A DNA stretch of 64,000 nt from Apus apus. Taxonomy: Eukaryota > Chordata > Aves > Apodiformes > Apodidae. A program made the position numbers and the translations under genes. Location: the NCBI RefSeq assembly GCF_020740795.1, contig NC_067295.1, positions 3,038,501-3,102,500 of the forward strand, written 5' to 3'. A model generated the notes under the pieces. The model was not told where the DNA came from. It worked only from the letters and a program-made list of their open reading frames with translations, and made no database searches. This document shows positions 1 to 29,626 of this stretch, in pieces (the stretch's first letter is position 1; every line of letters begins with the position of its first letter).

Positions 1-359
1 TCACTCGGGCCAGCAAACAGCGCGGGGATAACGCTGCTCAAGAGGGGGAGGCTCCCGAGGGAGACTTAACGGGATTAGCCAGGCGCTTAAGCTGGGCAAG
101 AGGATCTGGTCGACGGCAAGAATGCGTTTTTAGGGGCTCCAGAATGCTTGATTTTTGCACTTCAGGACGTTTTCCAGTTGAACATCCCGCTTCACGGAAA
201 GGGCAAACGAGGAAGGAGCAGAGGTGGCAGCCGGGCTGCGGGGAATGGCAAGGAAGAGGGGGTTTAGGGGGGAAAACCCGTGGAGTTTCAAGTCTCTCCT
301 CGGCTTTCACTTGCACGTGGCTCCCTGCAGGGTCTGAGCTGCACAGAACCTGCTGCCGC
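1..359. other. Sequence upstream of the COPS3 island, no gene recognised
   Basis: I find no coding signal or named repeat. NT5M neighbours COPS3 in mammals, but no exon of it is visible here. Confidence 0.5.
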
Positions 360-776
360 TGACCGAGCGGCACGAGACGAGCCCCGCGCCCCCCCCGCAG
401 GCGGGGCGGGAGCTTTCCCTCTCCGCGGCTGACCGGCCGCTCCCTGCCCGCAGGAGCCCCTCACGCCGCCAGACGGGCCTGAGGGGTGACGGCCCCGTGA
501 GGGTCCCCGCGATGTCACCGAACCCCCCCCCCCCGGCTCAGCCCCGCTGAGTCACGGAACCGGCCCTCGCGTCCCGACACCGGGGGGCGCCACTTCCGGG
601 TGGGAAACAGCGGCGGTTACCATGGCTACGCGGGTCCTCTCGCGAGAGCCGGCGGCGGGGCGGAAGTGACGCGCGCCGGCGGCAGCGCCGGCTCTGATTG
701 GCTGGCGGGGCCCGTGGCGGCGGCTCCTTCCCGCCCCCGCCCCGTCCCGCCCGCAGCGCGCGGCCCCGCCGCCAAG

Positions 777-11988
<11,212 letters not shown>

Positions 11989-12248
11989 AATGAATGTTGC
12001 TCACCACTCCGCTTTCAAGTAAAAGCTTATGAAAGAATCACGCCTGGAATGGGGCATTGAGGAGTTCAACGAAGAGAGCAGAGAGAACTGAGCTTTGCTT
12101 TTCACCTGGACATTAAGAAATTAAAAGAACACCCTTCTCAGTACTGTATAATATCAGAAATATCCTCTGCAAAGAAAAAGGAAATCTCAAAAGAAACTTA
12201 AAAGTCTGTTGTGGATTTATTTATCTTCAGATTTAACATCGTTCATGC

Positions 12249-12254
12249 ATTAAA
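12249..12254 (+). terminator. COPS3: Proximal COPS3 poly(A) signal ATTAAA
   Basis: ATTAAA 261 bp after the stop codon, followed within 20-50 bp by GT-rich sequence (ccttttgttt, gttgctgtgtttctg). The implied short 3'-UTR fits a compact housekeeping mRNA. Confidence 0.5.
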
Positions 12255-15200
12255 TAATCTACCTTTTGTTTTAAAGGGTTTGAATGTTGCTGTGTTTCTG
12301 TAGCAGTCATTTTTTTTTCTCTTCTGCAAAAAAAAGTGTTATTCAGGGAGGAGTACACACTAGAGTTGGTTCACTTGGAAGGTAATTACTGGGTCATTAT
12401 TCTGTATTTAAAGTTGGCTCAAAGTGCAGGTTTATCATATGTATGTGGGAGGAGAGGGGTGGAGTTTAAATTCACTATATGATGATTTGCATATGCCTGG
12501 TGGAGCTGCCTGTTAAATGATGAACTAAGAACTGTGTTTTTCCCAGAAGGATGAGCTTCTTAACCAGTCCTTGTAAGGCAGGTCTATTGAAAAGCAGAAA
12601 TCACTATATGGAATCCATGTGTGACAGCTATTTATTATTTTAAGTTTCTGGTAGGAAATGTTGCCTAATAACATTTGCTCTTAGATCAAACTTAGACATA
12701 AACAAAAGGCTCTTTGGAAGACTGTGGTGTTTTGGAGGACTCTAGATAGGAAGTTGTTTACACTGAAAAAATTTAAATAGTTGTTCTTATACAATTGGCA
12801 TGAAGGTGTTCAACAGGCTAATGCTTTTCTATGGTGGAAATCACTTAAAGTGAAGGCCATGCTATAGTTCTTTGTTTCCAAAGAACATAATTCTTCATGG
12901 AACACAAACAGAATTCTATACAGCTTTCAAAGTGGAGGATTTTATTTGGTGATAACACGCTGGGATGTTACCTGGGTTTATTTCACTGTTTTAAACATAA
13001 AAACTGTTGTTGGATTTTTTTTCAGTGCTTCACTCCTTGAATCCAATGGGCTTTTTAATGTTCTGTAGCTGTTGTGTACCTGAAGGGTTCTCACTGTTCA
13101 AACACCTTTGAAACACTTCGTGTCAGTGCAAATCTTTTGCTATCAGGCATAAATAAACCTGTCATCAAGTCAGAATGTGAGAAGCTCAGCATTGAGTACT
13201 TCCTCCTGAAATACCTGACTAGGAGCTGCTTGCTGCTGCTAACCTGCCAGCTTTTCTTCAGGAGACTAACTGGTAGTTAAGCATTTCTGGCTCTTTCCAT
13301 GGGAATTTCTATGTCTTGAGGCCAGCCAAGGTTGAAAATTTCCCATTGTGTTCCCAGTGCTGGTGCAGAACTGTTGGGGCTTTCACTTCAAATTGGTGCC
13401 TGAATTCTAGCAGAGCCCCTGGGACAGCAGTGTGCTTTGTAGTGGAAGGGGAACGTCCCCAGGTGGTTCTCCAGGTGGTGAATGATGTTTTTAGAAGTAT
13501 AAAATAGCAGTTTAGTGTTGATCACAGCCTAGGTCCATAGTGTTGGTAGCTAACCACTCAGTGCTTATGCTTCCTGTAACAGAGACTTCCAGGTTTGAAG
13601 GCAACTTTTACACAAGGTCTTAAAGCAAAATCTTGGTGGAATTTTTTTGTTTGTTTGTTTTTCATAACTTGCCTTACCAGTCTTGTAATTAGAGATATTT
13701 ATGATTTTTGAAGGTGGTTTGTTTGTTGTTTTTTTTTTTTTCCTAGTTAATCCTGAAACTTCCCTCTTTGGTACTGTGGAAGTGTTAAAATAGCAGATGA
13801 GCAACACTGTGGGCTCAAGCACAAGGCTTGGGCTGTCAAAGTGTTCACAGCCATGTGTGGCAGTCCCAGAAAAGGCTGCAAATGGCTAACCCCAAACTGC
13901 CACTCCTACAAAAACATGGATGGCTTATCTTTCCTTGCCAAGGGCTCCCTTGCCAGGGGGAGAATGTATGCAGGATGCTTTTGTGAACTTGGAGCAGAAC
14001 CAGAAATGTCCATTTCACAGTGGCTGAGCTTTTCATACCACTAGTTCCTATTAGTGAGCATGGACTTTTGCTGAGACCTGCAGGATGGCTTTCTATCTAT
14101 GGAATCAGAAACAAACTGGCAAATAGCTGCTACATTTTCTCTCTTTTTTTTTTCCCCCTAAAGTAGATAAAATAAATCCTTCCTTCACCTCAAAAGGATG
14201 GTAGAAATAGCTATGTAATAGTTCCAAATTATATATGACACTATTTTTCTTAGTCTGATTTTTAAGAGGGCAAATGCTTTTAAAGAACTGCTGAGGTTCT
14301 TTTTCTGATATGAATAGTTGTGCTCTTAAACTCCAGTTGCTGATCAGAATTGAAAGCCAGGTCCCACCTCTAGGATCAGTAGAGATAAAGGATTCACTGA
14401 CAGTGCTTTGGGGAAGGACTTTTATCTAGTAGTTTGGTAAACGTACAGTCTGGCATCTGCATCTCTTGAGATACTGTTGAAATTAAGTCAGATTTTTAAT
14501 GAAGTGGCTCCTTCAAGACTTGGAACTAATTGCATGGGCTGCAATACTTTGAGAACACTTGAGCTTCCTGGTTTTAATTTCTATTTATTGCATGGAAGGA
14601 CTTTTGGTGTAAGAACACTGTGTGCCCTGCTCCTCCAAACTGAGCCTCCGAGGGGCCCTGTGGCCAGTTCTTCCCGCCCTGCGTGGCCACAGGATGTGTT
14701 CACGGGACACTGAGCGCATGCCTTGGTACCTAACTCCTGTTTTCATGCATCTGAATTAGCCGAGATACAAAACGCAGTTCTGAAGGTAACATCAGACGTG
14801 CAACTACAGCGCTTGGCCACCGGAGGGGTCTCGAGTTCGGTTGCTACTTCAAGTATTAACACGTTTCTAAGGAGAAATGGTTGGGAGCTGTTTGTGTGCA
14901 CCCACCCTCCTGGGTTTGTGCCACCGAGGAGCCCCAGCCCGCGACCCCTGCCAGCCCCCCGGGAGCGCTGCCCTTGTGCCACATGCTTTTGTGTAGCTCC
15001 AGCTGCCTCCTCCCGCACCGCTCCCTCCTCTGGCCTCCAGCAACAACCCTGACCTGTTCTGTGTCTTGTCCTCTGTATAACCAGGGAAATGTTTCCTGCG
15101 AGGCCAGGCTGGCTGAGGAGGTTAGTCTTGAGAAGTTGTTTCAATGTACTATTGGAAAATAAAGATAACAAACGAGTTGTTCTTAGTTTGTCTTAAATGA

Positions 15201-15830
15201 GATAGTAGGTCTTTTGTATCTGGTTTTTCCTTAGGGTTTTGTGTTTGTGGGTTGTTGTTTTTTTTGGGGGGTGTCTTTTGTTCTTGTTGCTTCTCAGGGC
15301 GGGTGATTCTGGCTGACTTAGTGTATGCACCAAGTGTGCACTTGGTGTGGAGCAGTGTCCCCTGCTCAGGAGCCGTTTCCAGCTCTGCTGGTGGCTTCTG
15401 AGAGCTCTCAACTATCTGGAGGAGGAACAGTCGTTCTTTCTGTGCACTGTGTCTTCCTGGGGCAGTGCTGCCCTCGTCCCAGAGGGGCTCCAGGGTTAGA
15501 TGGACTTGGGATCAGATGCTTCTACTCACATCTGATCTTGGTGTTGCAGCATTGCCCATCTCCCCACCTGAGCATTGTGCATTGTTTTCTTCAGAGGTGT
15601 AATTCTCCATCTGCTTGGATCCTCAGGCGTGGATTGTGGCATCCGTGGTAGCTGCTGGGGGCCGGAGGACAAGTTTTACTCAGCCGAACGACCTGTGCTG
15701 CGACGTGCTGCAAGCCTTAATGCTTTTTCGGTATTTAAAACTCTGTAGGGGTCAACTCTGCTCACTGCACTGTAAGGCTGGGGGGAGGAGGGGAAGAGAG
15801 GGACCCAGAACTCCATTATTTTGAAGTCCG
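12255..15830. other. COPS3-FLCN intergenic stretch or long COPS3 3'-UTR
   Basis: No coding exon or CR1 copy recognised. It contains T/G homopolymer-rich spots near 13650-13745 and 15240-15275, and several AATAAA hexamers (about 13152, 14168 and 15158). Confidence 0.5.
15158..15163 (+). terminator. COPS3: Distal AATAAA, possible long COPS3 3'-UTR end
   Basis: Canonical AATAAA followed by T/G-rich sequence (gagttgttcttagtttgtc). No other plus-strand gene is recognisable between 11988 and here, so if used it ends a roughly 3.2-kb COPS3 3'-UTR. Use is unproven. Confidence 0.3.
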
Positions 15831-15935
15831 AAAGGACGGGCTGGAGCTCAGACGCAGCCAGGTTCGCGCAGCAGGAGCTGCCTCCAGGGGAGCGGCCGGT
15901 CCCGAACCCGGGTCCCTCGGCAGGGCCCCGCCTGC

Positions 15936-15943
15936 TCACGTGA
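15936..15943. promoter_or_regulatory. FLCN: CLEAR-type E-box TCACGTGA (predicted MiT/TFE site)
   Basis: Perfect 8-bp palindrome matching the core of the CLEAR element bound by TFEB, TFE3 and MITF, placed upstream of the first exon. FLCN is known to be induced by these factors as part of a feedback loop. Binding at this copy is inferred. Confidence 0.6.
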
Positions 15944-15999
15944 TCCGCCGCGCGGCCCGCACCACCTCCGGGAGGCGGGGGGGGCCGGCCCGGAGCCCG

Positions 16000-16157
16000 C
16001 TACCGGCTGCAGCTCCTGCGGGGCCGCGGCGGGCGGCTCCGTTCCCGCTCGGCTCCCAGTGTCGGCCACTGTTGTCGGCTCTCTGCGGTGGGGCAGCGGA
16101 TAGCGACAGAAGGGAAGAGGCGCCCGTCGGATTTTCTGTTCCCCCGCTCCTCTGCAG
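16000..16157 (+). other. FLCN: Probable FLCN non-coding first exon (5' edge uncertain)
   Basis: The stretch ends at a donor-like CTGCAG then GTAATG in the CpG island, 810 bp before the acceptor (gcctgcag, 16967) of the first coding exon. The 5' limit is a guess; human FLCN also starts with non-coding exons. Confidence 0.45.
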
Positions 16158-16997
16158 GTAATGGTTCTGCCCAGCACCTGTGGGCAGCGCGGCCGCGGGC
16201 CGAGCCACCGCCGGGCGGGGGGTGCGGGTCCCTGGGAGAGCGGCGGGAAGGGCCGGCTCGGTACCGCGCTGCGAGCCGCCTCCCGCTCCCTCTCTCCAGC
16301 TTTCTCCTCCACCCCCTTGCAGCTTCTTGCCGGCGGCGGCGGGCGGGCAGCCGGGAAGCTGTCTGTCCTTCTCCCTCCTCCCCCCCCCCGGGTCTGGGTA
16401 GGGATGGTCGGGCCGGCGGGCCAGGCTGTGTCAGGCGCCCGCTGACACGGGACGGGCCGGGGCGGGGGAGCCGCGGTGAGCGGGGCCTGGCGGGCCGGGG
16501 CACCGGGAGCTCGGGATGGGCAGGGCTCGGAGCGGGGGGGCCGGCCCGGGTCTGGCGAGGCCTGGGGGGTTCGGTCCGGGGCGCTGGGCAGGGCCGGTCC
16601 CGACCCGTTAGGGCCTGAGGCCTCCGGGGGAGCTGCGGCAGGGCCCGCGGTGCCCGGGCGCGGAGGCCGGCTCTGGCAGACCCAGCCTGTCCCGGCAGGA
16701 CCGGGGGTGTCCGGGCGAGTTTCGTTCCGCCCCCCTGGGTTCTGAGATGTCCCCGCGCCGTCAGGGACCCGGGCACGGGGGGGGAGGTCGGCTCTGGTGC
16801 CCTTCCGTGTCCAGGTCGGCCCGTGGGGCGGTTCTGCGCGTCCCTCAGGCCGAGCCGAAGGCCCGCGGCTCCTGGAGGGACACAGCGCGGGATTTGGGCC
16901 AGTCGGGCCCAAAAGACGCTCCGCTTCCTGCCGTGCTGATCCTGTGTCCTTGCTCCCACGCCTGCAGGAGGCCGGACGGATGTGCTGAGCTCTCACT

Positions 16998-25841
<8,844 letters not shown>

Positions 25842-27080
25842 AAGGTGCCCAAACCTCACTTGCTGCCTTCAGATAATGGCAGGGAACCCCGAATTCCCAC
25901 TGCTGAGCCTGCAGCATGTGCATTAAATGGATAGTGAAACTTCATCACTGTTCTTCTGGTCCTCAAACTAACTTGAAGAGTGACTTGAGTCTTTTCTAAT
26001 TGCTGTGAGACTGGACTAATAAGTGCTAATCGATAGTGCTGCTGTCTGTCCTGAAACTCAACTCTAAATCTAGACCTCCACACTCAAGACTAAAATACAA
26101 CAACCCTCAAAAGAATCAGTATGAAATAATTAAAATCCCATCCTGTCCTCATTAAGCATTATGGTGTGGCAGCAGACCTCAGTTTTAGGTTTCATTGGCA
26201 AGACTTGGATACCTGTGACAACACCTGGAACCCCTTGGAGTGGATCTAGTGAATCTCTCTGATTCCCACACACATCACCTAAATGCTTGAGAGTAAGAAC
26301 CAAGAGATCAGTGATGTGTCACAGGGTATGGATCACATGTCAATTCTTTCAAACCACTTCATACTCAGATTTGAGAAGAGACTTTCTGCTGCTGTAGCAT
26401 AAGATGGGGTGTCCTGTTGGAGTCCTGTCACTCCACTTTATTTATTTATATCCTAACTTGAGACACTTTCAGCATTTGCTTTGGGAATCTTGACTGGGAG
26501 AGAGAATTGTAATGTTAAGAAGTCTCCAAGTGCAGCCTGTTTGCCTCTCCAGAGGGGAAAACGCTTTGTTTTGCCTGTGGATGCAAAACTTCCAGGTAAT
26601 GAAGATAACCTCAGCAGGGTCAGGCTGCTGGTGTTCCTCTGTCTTCAGAAATACTTTTCTAGCTTCTTAATTAAGCAGAAAAGATCCAACCTGTAGGTGC
26701 TCCCTTATATAACTCTATAGTAGCCATTTTTGCTTAATAGTTAATGGAAACATTGGTGCGTATTTTTAATTACCTAAACAGATGCTCCTTATCTGTATTG
26801 TGAGGAATTACTGTTGCACTTGTGAAGGTTTGTTGTTTTGTTTTTCTTTCCTGAATCATTGTTGGGAAAACTTGACATTACCATAGACATTTTTACCAAG
26901 CTAGAGGCAGGTTTTACCCAGGTGACCTTCTGCACTCATTCCAACAGGGCTCAAGCTCACAGGGGATGTTCCAACTTGTCACAAGTTCTGTTCTTATGTA
27001 TAAATATGCAGGTTGATATTTTTTTTGTCTGGAACATCTGTAAAATGGTGACAGGCATTAAATCTCATTAAGAGCTATTT
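25842..27080 (+). other. FLCN: Probable FLCN 3'-UTR
   Basis: Gene-free stretch after the stop. ATTAAA hexamers occur at 25922-25927 and 27057-27062. The second gives a UTR of about 1.2 kb and is followed by T/G-rich sequence. Confidence 0.45.
27057..27062 (+). terminator. FLCN: Candidate FLCN poly(A) signal ATTAAA
   Basis: ATTAAA followed about 45 bp later by tttgtgttgattttttc, a GT/T-rich downstream element. Inferred only. Confidence 0.35.
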
Positions 27081-28432
27081 TTGTAAAATGGATAAAACCC
27101 AGTTTTGTGTTGATTTTTTCAGTGGGGGAAGCAACAGTTGGTCCACTAGGTAATTCCTCTATCTTAGCCTTGATCTAATTTATAGAATGTAACAGGTTTT
27201 TTTCCTCTTAACTTTGTGTGTGTTGGTTTCTTGTACATATGGAGCAAGAGCTGCTCAGATACATTAATTGCAAATGTTTGAGTGGACATAAACAACCTCA
27301 GGATATCCAAACAGCACACAGATACTTGGAAGGCACTACTCTTGTCACTTCAAAAACTAACCACTGATTTAATTTCAGGGTTTGCAAAAAGGCTTCTCAG
27401 TAAGGAAACAGGAGACAACAGAGGTGCTCAAGCTCTATACACAGGAAAGGAAGCCTTGGATCATAAATACATCTTGTTTCCTGTGTGCTAGTCAGGAGGG
27501 AGAACCAAATTCCATGGATGGTAGGCTAAAAGCAGCAGAGGTGATTAGGAAAGTGTGGAGTAGTGAGTCAGAATGTCCAGTACTAGGTTGGTGCTTGCTC
27601 TTATAGATACCTTTTCTGTGATCTAGTACTCTGTCTTTCTACTGGAAAGCTATTCTGCCCCACTTCAGAGCTGTGTAAAACAACAGGTAAGACATTAATT
27701 AGCATCTAGACCTTCTTGATCGTGGAACTGTTTTTATCTTTTAAAGAATCTCTCTCCCAAGAAATGCCACGTTAAACCTGCGGCTCTGTCTAACCTGCTG
27801 GTGGTGCACAAGCACCTACCAGCAGTGCCTCTTTCTGAACATAACTCTGGTTTGTTCCAAAACAACAAAAGGGTGGTCACTAAGTGAAGCTTGAGGCTTC
27901 ATCCTCTTGTGCTGTGTAGTCAGTCGGTCTTAGATCTAAAACAGGGCTGTGTCACAACCTGACTCTGGGTAGTGTATCATTTTTGAGCCAGAACACTAAG
28001 TTAACACCTATAAAATACCTACAGGAAAGAAGGGGGAGAGTTGCTGAAGGCTGTGAACCCCTAAAACCAGATTGTGCTTGCCTGCCAGAGCAGATCTAGA
28101 CATGGGATTAGCAAATCATTGTCTGGGCAGGTTCCCCCGCTCGCAGACGAGGCTCCGGGTGCTCATTTTGCCGTCGGCGATAGCTGGAATGTGCAGGCTG
28201 CTCTTAGCACAGCTTAATTAACCAGAACCTGTGTCTGCAGACAGCTTTCACCACCCTCCTTCCCAGGGAAGCAGGGTGTTTCTTTATTGGGGTGTGATTT
28301 CCTTCTCTGCAGGGCTGAGCAGCGTGTAGCTGGGCCGGAGGTGGGAGCGGCAGGAGCTGCCGGGAAGACCCAGCACTGGTGCTGAGCCACGGGCTGAGTG
28401 GCAAAAAAGCCCTTTTGCACTAGTACTGCTTA
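27081..28432. other. FLCN-PLD6 intergenic stretch
   Basis: No exon or repeat recognised until the CR1 fragments at 28433. Confidence 0.5.
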
Positions 28433-28575
28433 GAATCATAGGGTCGTTTGGGTTGGTAAGAGGCCTTTAAGAGCATGGAGCCCACCTGTTAACTGTCCAC
28501 TGCCAAACCGTGTCCCTCATCTACACACCTTTCTAAATCCCTCCAGGGATGGTGACTCCACCACTGCCCTGCTGT
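28433..28575 (-). repeat. CR1 LINE 3' fragment, antisense
   Basis: Inverted tail agaatcatagggtcgtttgg, then blocks such as ccctccagggatggtgactc, typical of the CR1 3'-UTR read in reverse. Confidence 0.75.
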
Positions 28576-28589
28576 GCCCCCCAAGCCCA

Positions 28590-29006
28590 CGGAGGTGATG
28601 GAGGGAGTGGAACATCTCCCTGATGAGGAGAGGCTGAGGGAGCTGGGTCTCTTGAGCTTGGAGGAACCTGAGGGGTGACCTCATCAATGTTTATAAATAT
28701 ATTAAGGGCAGTGTCAGGAGGACAGACCAGGCTTTGTTCAGTGATGTCCGGTGACAGGACAAGGGGCAGTGGGTGCCAACTGGAGCACAGCAGGTTCCAT
28801 GTGAATATCAGGAAGAACTTCTTTCCTGTGAGAGTGACAGAGCCCTGGGACAGGCTGCCCAGAGAGGCTGTGGAGTCCTTCTCTGGAGACGTTCAAACCC
28901 GCCTGGACACGTTTCTGTGTGATGTGCTCTGGGTGACCCTGCTCTGGCAGGGGGGTTGGGCTGGGTGGTCTTCCCAGGTCCCTTCCAAGCCCTGAGATCC
29001 CGTGAT
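28590..29006 (+). repeat. CR1 LINE 3' fragment, sense, next to the PLD6 promoter
   Basis: Contains gaggctgagggagctgggtc, aggaagaacttctttcctgt, gacaggctgcccagagaggc and the tail ggtcccttccaagccctgag. It ends about 200 bp before the PLD6 start codon. The 106-codon open frame inside it is not a gene. Confidence 0.88.
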
Positions 29007-29162
29007 GCTGTGCAGCCGCGCAGGACGCAGAGCGAGTGGCTCTGCTCAGCTGAAGCTGCGGAGGAAGCTTTTCATTTCAGACGAGGTGTGCCCAGGTGGC
29101 TGCAGCGGCTCTTTAACCCGCGCCAGCCCCGCAGCCCCGGGCCCCTCCCGGCCGGGGCCGCC

Positions 29163-29171
29163 GCGCATGCG
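29163..29171. promoter_or_regulatory. PLD6: NRF1-like site GCGCATGCG upstream of PLD6
   Basis: Matches the core of the NRF1 palindrome, 38 bp before the chosen start codon in a short GC-rich island. NRF1 activates many nuclear genes for mitochondrial proteins. The same ATG (29167) is in frame with PLD6. Confidence 0.4.
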
Positions 29172-29208
29172 GGGGCTGGCGGGGCCATGCGGGGCGGGTG
29201 GCGGGGCC

Positions 29209-29626
29209 ATGCGGGCGAGCCTGGGGCTGGGGCTGGGACTCGGGCTCGGGCTCGGACTCGGGCTCGGGCTCGGGCTGGGGCTGGGGCTGGCGGCCTGGCG
29301 GCAGCGGCGGCCGCTGCGGGAGGTGCTGTTCTTCCCCTCGCTGCCCAGCTGCACCGAGGGGCTGCTGGCAGAAGCGGAGGAGCCCGGCGCGGCGGCCCGG
29401 CCCTGCTCTTGCCCGCTGCCCCACAGGGACTGCTCCCTCCGCCGCCTCCTGCAGCTCCTGCTCTCCGCCCGCCGCTCCCTCGACATCTGCCTCTTCGCTT
29501 TCTCCCACCAGCAGTTGGGCCGAGCCGTTCAGCTCCTTCACCGCCGCGGCGTCCGTGTCCGCGTTGTCACCGACGAGCAGTACATGGGGCTGCAGGGCTC
29601 CCAGATCGGCCTCCTGCGGTGGGCTG
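29209..29626 (+). CDS. PLD6: PLD6 exon 1: membrane anchor and zinc motif
   Basis: Encodes residues 1-139 plus one base, through [11 protein letters not shown]. The donor is GTGAGG. Confidence 0.93.

Larger units (their letters stand above)
15880..16960. promoter_or_regulatory. FLCN: CpG-island promoter of FLCN
   Basis: Very GC- and CpG-rich stretch covering the inferred FLCN transcription start. It holds a perfect palindromic CLEAR/E-box TCACGTGA at 15936-15943, GC boxes, and a likely non-coding first exon ending at 16157. Long antisense open frames here are composition artefacts. Confidence 0.75.

Noticed and set aside
38-373. Minus-strand frame as a possible first exon of NT5M, the mammalian neighbour of COPS3
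   Set aside because: The translation shows no nucleotidase motif (no DMDGVLADF-like sequence) and no splice context.
14723-15171. Overlapping plus- and minus-strand frames of about 93-142 codons between COPS3 and FLCN
   Set aside because: No homology recognised, low-complexity Pro/Ser content, and both strands open together, which points to base composition.
28675-28995. 106-codon frame upstream of PLD6
   Set aside because: It lies inside the 3'-UTR of a CR1 fragment; no reverse transcriptase or other protein domain is present.
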